A DNA stretch of 64,000 nt, taken from positions 1 through 64,000 of the forward strand of contig URCR01000004.1 of the NCBI GenBank assembly GCA_900546325.1. The letters are read 5' to 3'. This stretch comes from an uncultured Lachnospiraceae bacterium. GTDB lineage: Bacteria; Bacillota; Clostridia; Lachnospirales; Lachnospiraceae. The notes below the pieces were generated by a model. That model worked only from the letters and a program-made list of their open reading frames with translations. It was not told the origin of the DNA and ran no database searches. Made by a program: the position numbers and the translations under genes. Each line of letters starts with the position of its first letter. Position 1 is the first letter of the stretch. This document shows positions 61,823-64,000 of this stretch, piece by piece.

Positions 61823-62677
61823 CTATTTCTTCTTTCCGTTTTTCCAAATATACTCACGAAGATCTTCCAATGCATCTTTGTACTTTCTTGATTCCAGTTT
61901 CGGGAATGCTTTGATAATACGCTTCATATGAGCAGGATTTTTCAATACCAGTTCCCGATAGTATTTACTCAGTTCCATAATCTGTTCACGCACATCTTCC
62001 GAGAGATCTTTTCTCCTCTCCTGAAACTCTGCTGCCCGCTCTTTCAGTCGGCCTGTCATTTCTTCTTTAAATTCCAATGCCTCCTTGACATCCTCATAAA
62101 TATTTTCCCCGATCTCATCTGAGATCCGGTGAAGTTCTGTCGCAATCTCATTCATCTTCGCCAGTTTTTTGTTCATCTTCAGAATATCTGTCACTGTCAC
62201 ATACAGATCTACAAACAATGTGACCCCAAACAGTACAATGCAAGTCCAGCCGACAAATTCCGGCAGAAAGTCTAACCCTTTATGAATCAGCGGATGAAGA
62301 ACCTTCACGATCAATACACATGCCACACCCCAGATCAGCGAAAACAGGAGACACACATACCCATTCAGGTTCAGCGGCATAGAAGAATAGTCCCACCACT
62401 TGTTGTGAAACAATTTATCCAGAACAAACCCGGTAAACCACTCCAGCGCTGTCACAAGCACAACTGAAGAAATATACAGCAGGACCAGATTATCCTTAAA
62501 TCCGTCCAGACACGATACAACAACCGCAACACCTACTCCGTAAATGGGACAGATCGGACCATTTAGAAATCCCCGGTTGACAAACTTTCCTTCCTTGACT
62601 CCTGCAAATGCAACTTCCGTACACCATCCAAGAAAGCCATACACAAAAAAATATAACAGAACAAAATAAACTGACAT
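61823..62677 (-). CDS. PF06541-type putative ABC permease (CmpB-like)
   Basis: A 284-residue protein: about five membrane segments in the first 175 residues, then a helical, charged C-terminal tail. The opening YFVLLYFFVYGFLGWCTEV and GFLNGPICPIYGVG are the signature of the putative type IV ABC permease family PF06541. Despite the name no ATPase partner is visible. Function unknown. Start at the ATG 62677 with GGTGAGGGC just upstream. Confidence 0.83.
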   Translation of the reverse strand: MSVYFVLLYFFVYGFLGWCTEVAFAGVKEGKFVNRGFLNGPICPIYGVGVAVVVSCLDGFKDNLVLLYISSVVLVTALEWFTGFVLDKLFHNKWWDYSSMPLNLNGYVCLLFSLIWGVACVLIVKVLHPLIHKGLDFLPEFVGWTCIVLFGVTLFVDLYVTVTDILKMNKKLAKMNEIATELHRISDEIGENIYEDVKEALEFKEEMTGRLKERAAEFQERRKDLSEDVREQIMELSKYYRELVLKNPAHMKRIIKAFPKLESRKYKDALEDLREYIWKNGKKK

Positions 62678-62815
62678 GCCCTCACCCTTCCTTTTCCATC
62701 TGCCGCTTCCAGGCATCATACCTCCCGGCGGCATTCTGCCTTAGAGATAAACTTCATTATATAGAGGAACTTCTTTTCTGTAAATATGTTTTTTAGAATT
62801 TCCGCTCAGAAATTC

Positions 62816-62844
62816 TTGTGCTTTCAGCTATTCTTTATTATAAT
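62816..62844 (+). promoter_or_regulatory. feoAB promoter
   Basis: TTGTGC (62816-62821), 17 bases, TATAAT (62839-62844). Confidence 0.75.
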
Positions 62845-62868
62845 GATAATGAATAATCATTATCATTA
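62841..62868 (+). promoter_or_regulatory. Fur box upstream of feoA
   Basis: TAATGATAATGA, four bases, TCATTATCATTA: a perfect 12-base inverted repeat that closely follows the classical Fur box. It starts inside the -10 box, so a bound repressor would block the promoter when iron is plentiful. Confidence 0.93.
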
Positions 62869-62898
62869 ACGCAAATACAAAAGGAGAGAAACTGTCCT

Positions 62899-63132
62899 AT
62901 GCAGTTAAAACAAGGAAAAGATAACACGACTTATATTGTAGAGGCCATGGATTTGGAGCTTCCGCTGGAGCGCCGTCTGGAAGCACTTGGTCTGACCCCC
63001 GGAACCCGCATCACTATTTTAAACAATCAGAAACGGGGAGCCCTGACTGTGAAATTCCGTGGCACAAGATTTGCCGTCGGAAAGCGAATCGCAGATCATA
63101 TCACCGTAAAGGAGGAGTCTTCCCATGAGTAA
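62899..63132 (+). CDS. feoA: ferrous iron transport protein FeoA
   Basis: A 77-residue SH3-like FeoA domain protein: ERRLEALGLTPGTRITIL and GTRFAVGKRIADHITV are the conserved halves. FeoA supports the FeoB ferrous-iron transporter. It overlaps feoB by eight bases (ATGAGTAA), giving tight translational coupling. AGGAGAG is ten bases from the ATG. Confidence 0.95.
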   Translation: MQLKQGKDNTTYIVEAMDLELPLERRLEALGLTPGTRITILNNQKRGALTVKFRGTRFAVGKRIADHITVKEESSHE

Positions 63133-64000
63133 AACAATCAATGTCGGATTCATCGGCAACCCGAACTGTGGGAAAACCACGCTTTTTAACGCCTTTACCG
63201 GAGCTAACTTAAAGGTGGCAAACTGGCCCGGCGTCACTGTTGAGAAAAAGGAAGGATTTACGACCTACGAAGGAGAACAGTTTAAACTGGTAGATCTTCC
63301 GGGGATTTACAGTCTGACTTCCTATACAATGGAAGAAAAAGTCTCCCGTGAATGTATCATGAGCGATGAAATTGACGTGATCGTCGATGTGGTAGATGCC
63401 TCCTGCCTCGAGCGAAACCTCTATCTGACACTTCAGCTGATCGAGCTTGGTAAGCCTGTCATTCTCGCACTGAACATGATGGATATCGTCGAAGAACGCG
63501 GAATGGAGATTGACCTGCACAGGCTCCCGGAAATGCTCGGCATCCCTGCGATTCCGGTTTCTGCCCGCAAAAAGAGCGGTCTTTCCGTTCTGATGCATGC
63601 AGTATCCCACCACGCAGACCATGCTGTACAAAACCCGCTGATCCACCACCATCATGACAATCAGAGCAGACATGAGCACAATCATCACAGTGAGTACGCA
63701 ATGGTATATTCTGATGCGCTCGAAGATAAAATCGATCTGATCATGAACGCGCTTGCCATCTCCTTCCCAACGCTTGAAAACCCACGCTGGCATGCGATCA
63801 AACTGCTTGAGAAGGACGAATCTGTGACGGAGGCATTTCCTCTGCCGGATCTGGAGGAGATCATTGACCGTAGCTATGAACAAGATATCATCAACCAAAA
63901 GTATGATTTTATCGAGGAGATCATCCAGGAGACACTCGTCAACAAATCAGAAAAAGAAGCCTTTACCGAGAAGCTGGATCACTTTCTCACACACAAACTC
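63125..64000 (+). CDS. feoB: ferrous iron transporter FeoB, N-terminal part
   Basis: The first 292 codons of FeoB; the gene continues beyond the window. The cytoplasmic G domain has G1 GNPNCGKTT, switch/G2 GVTVEKKEG, G3 DLPGIYSL, G4 LNMMD and G5 SARK. About residues 176-193 are an unusually His-rich loop (IHHHH..., HEHNHH) between the G domain and the helical GDI-like region. It could bind Fe2+ or Zn2+. FeoB imports Fe2+ in anaerobes, under Fur control here. Confidence 0.96.
   Translation, partial: MSKTINVGFIGNPNCGKTTLFNAFTGANLKVANWPGVTVEKKEGFTTYEGEQFKLVDLPGIYSLTSYTMEEKVSRECIMSDEIDVIVDVVDASCLERNLYLTLQLIELGKPVILALNMMDIVEERGMEIDLHRLPEMLGIPAIPVSARKKSGLSVLMHAVSHHADHAVQNPLIHHHHDNQSRHEHNHHSEYAMVYSDALEDKIDLIMNALAISFPTLENPRWHAIKLLEKDESVTEAFPLPDLEEIIDRSYEQDIINQKYDFIEEIIQETLVNKSEKEAFTEKLDHFLTHKL

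Noticed and set aside
63209..63898. 229-codon minus-strand open frame opposite feoB
   Set aside because: It is the antisense of the highly conserved feoB G domain; no ribosome binding site or family resemblance.

Overview
The window reads as an ordinary chromosomal stretch of an anaerobic, spore-forming, low-to-mid GC Firmicute, most probably a gut Lachnospiraceae (Blautia / Mediterraneibacter / Dorea type). The evidence is the gene content: CodY, RNase J, IreB, a MecA-type class B PBP, a sporulation sigma factor K, a GerA-family germination protein, families that are mostly seen in Lachnospiraceae, and AGGAGG-type ribosome binding sites. I see no phage, insertion sequence, CRISPR array or plasmid gene. 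About 63 protein genes and one tRNA are visible; most are on the minus strand.

Layout. 1-1168: translation operon infC-rpmI-rplT on the minus strand (rplT cut by the window edge), with an AUU start codon on infC and a terminator-like attenuator in its leader. 1169-7673: DegV protein, MATE pump with a hairpin leader, GerA-family protein and two tandem NlpC/P60 wall hydrolases. 7906-12232: glyoxalase I, CPBP protease, AlaX-type editing protein and ArgRS. 12442-15998: flavin reductase-rubredoxin fusion, endonuclease IV and a YtrA-type GntR/ABC operon with a clear operator. 16098-22511: tRNA-Arg(CCG) directly followed by a membrane-protein gene, DUF5688, a 35-residue DUF3789 miniprotein, EF-P, YqeG, amidase, IMPDH. 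22629-30895: groESL with a perfect CIRCE box, an unknown small protein, codY, topA, dprA, yifB. 31300-38058: DUF624, sigK, then the tRNA-U34 pair TrhP/TrmR, RNase J, Fur, DUF1292, RuvX, IreB. 38171-46592: MtaB, an HPr-like protein without the phosphorylated histidine, ThiI-NifS-RsmE-PrmA, MntP, ClC. 46657-50648: heterodimeric ABC exporter behind a ~500 nt leader. 50703-55029: MecA-like PBP operon and a monofunctional glycosyltransferase. 55111-62677: unknown protein, FliB, ABC-2 transporter, AraC regulator divergent from a second MATE pump, PF06541 membrane protein. 62816-64000: Fur-controlled feoA-feoB (feoB cut by the edge).

Most of the window is housekeeping: translation (IF3, L35, L20, ArgRS, AlaX, EF-P, RsmE, PrmA, and tRNA modification by ThiI/NifS, MtaB, TrhP/TrmR), cell wall and nutrient/stress regulation. 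The two most interesting items are regulatory. (1) The ABC exporter pair has the gene order and degenerate/consensus ATPase asymmetry of B. subtilis BmrC-BmrD, and its leader holds a consensus promoter, two short reading frames, an intrinsic terminator and a competing antiterminator covering exactly the terminator's 5' arm: the architecture of ribosome-mediated attenuation. (2) The operon of the MecA-like PBP has two TACA-N2-TGTA palindromes of the BlaI/MecI type, one lying between its -35 and -10 boxes, although no blaI/blaR1 gene is in the window. All functional statements rest on reading the sequence and on family knowledge; no database search was possible.
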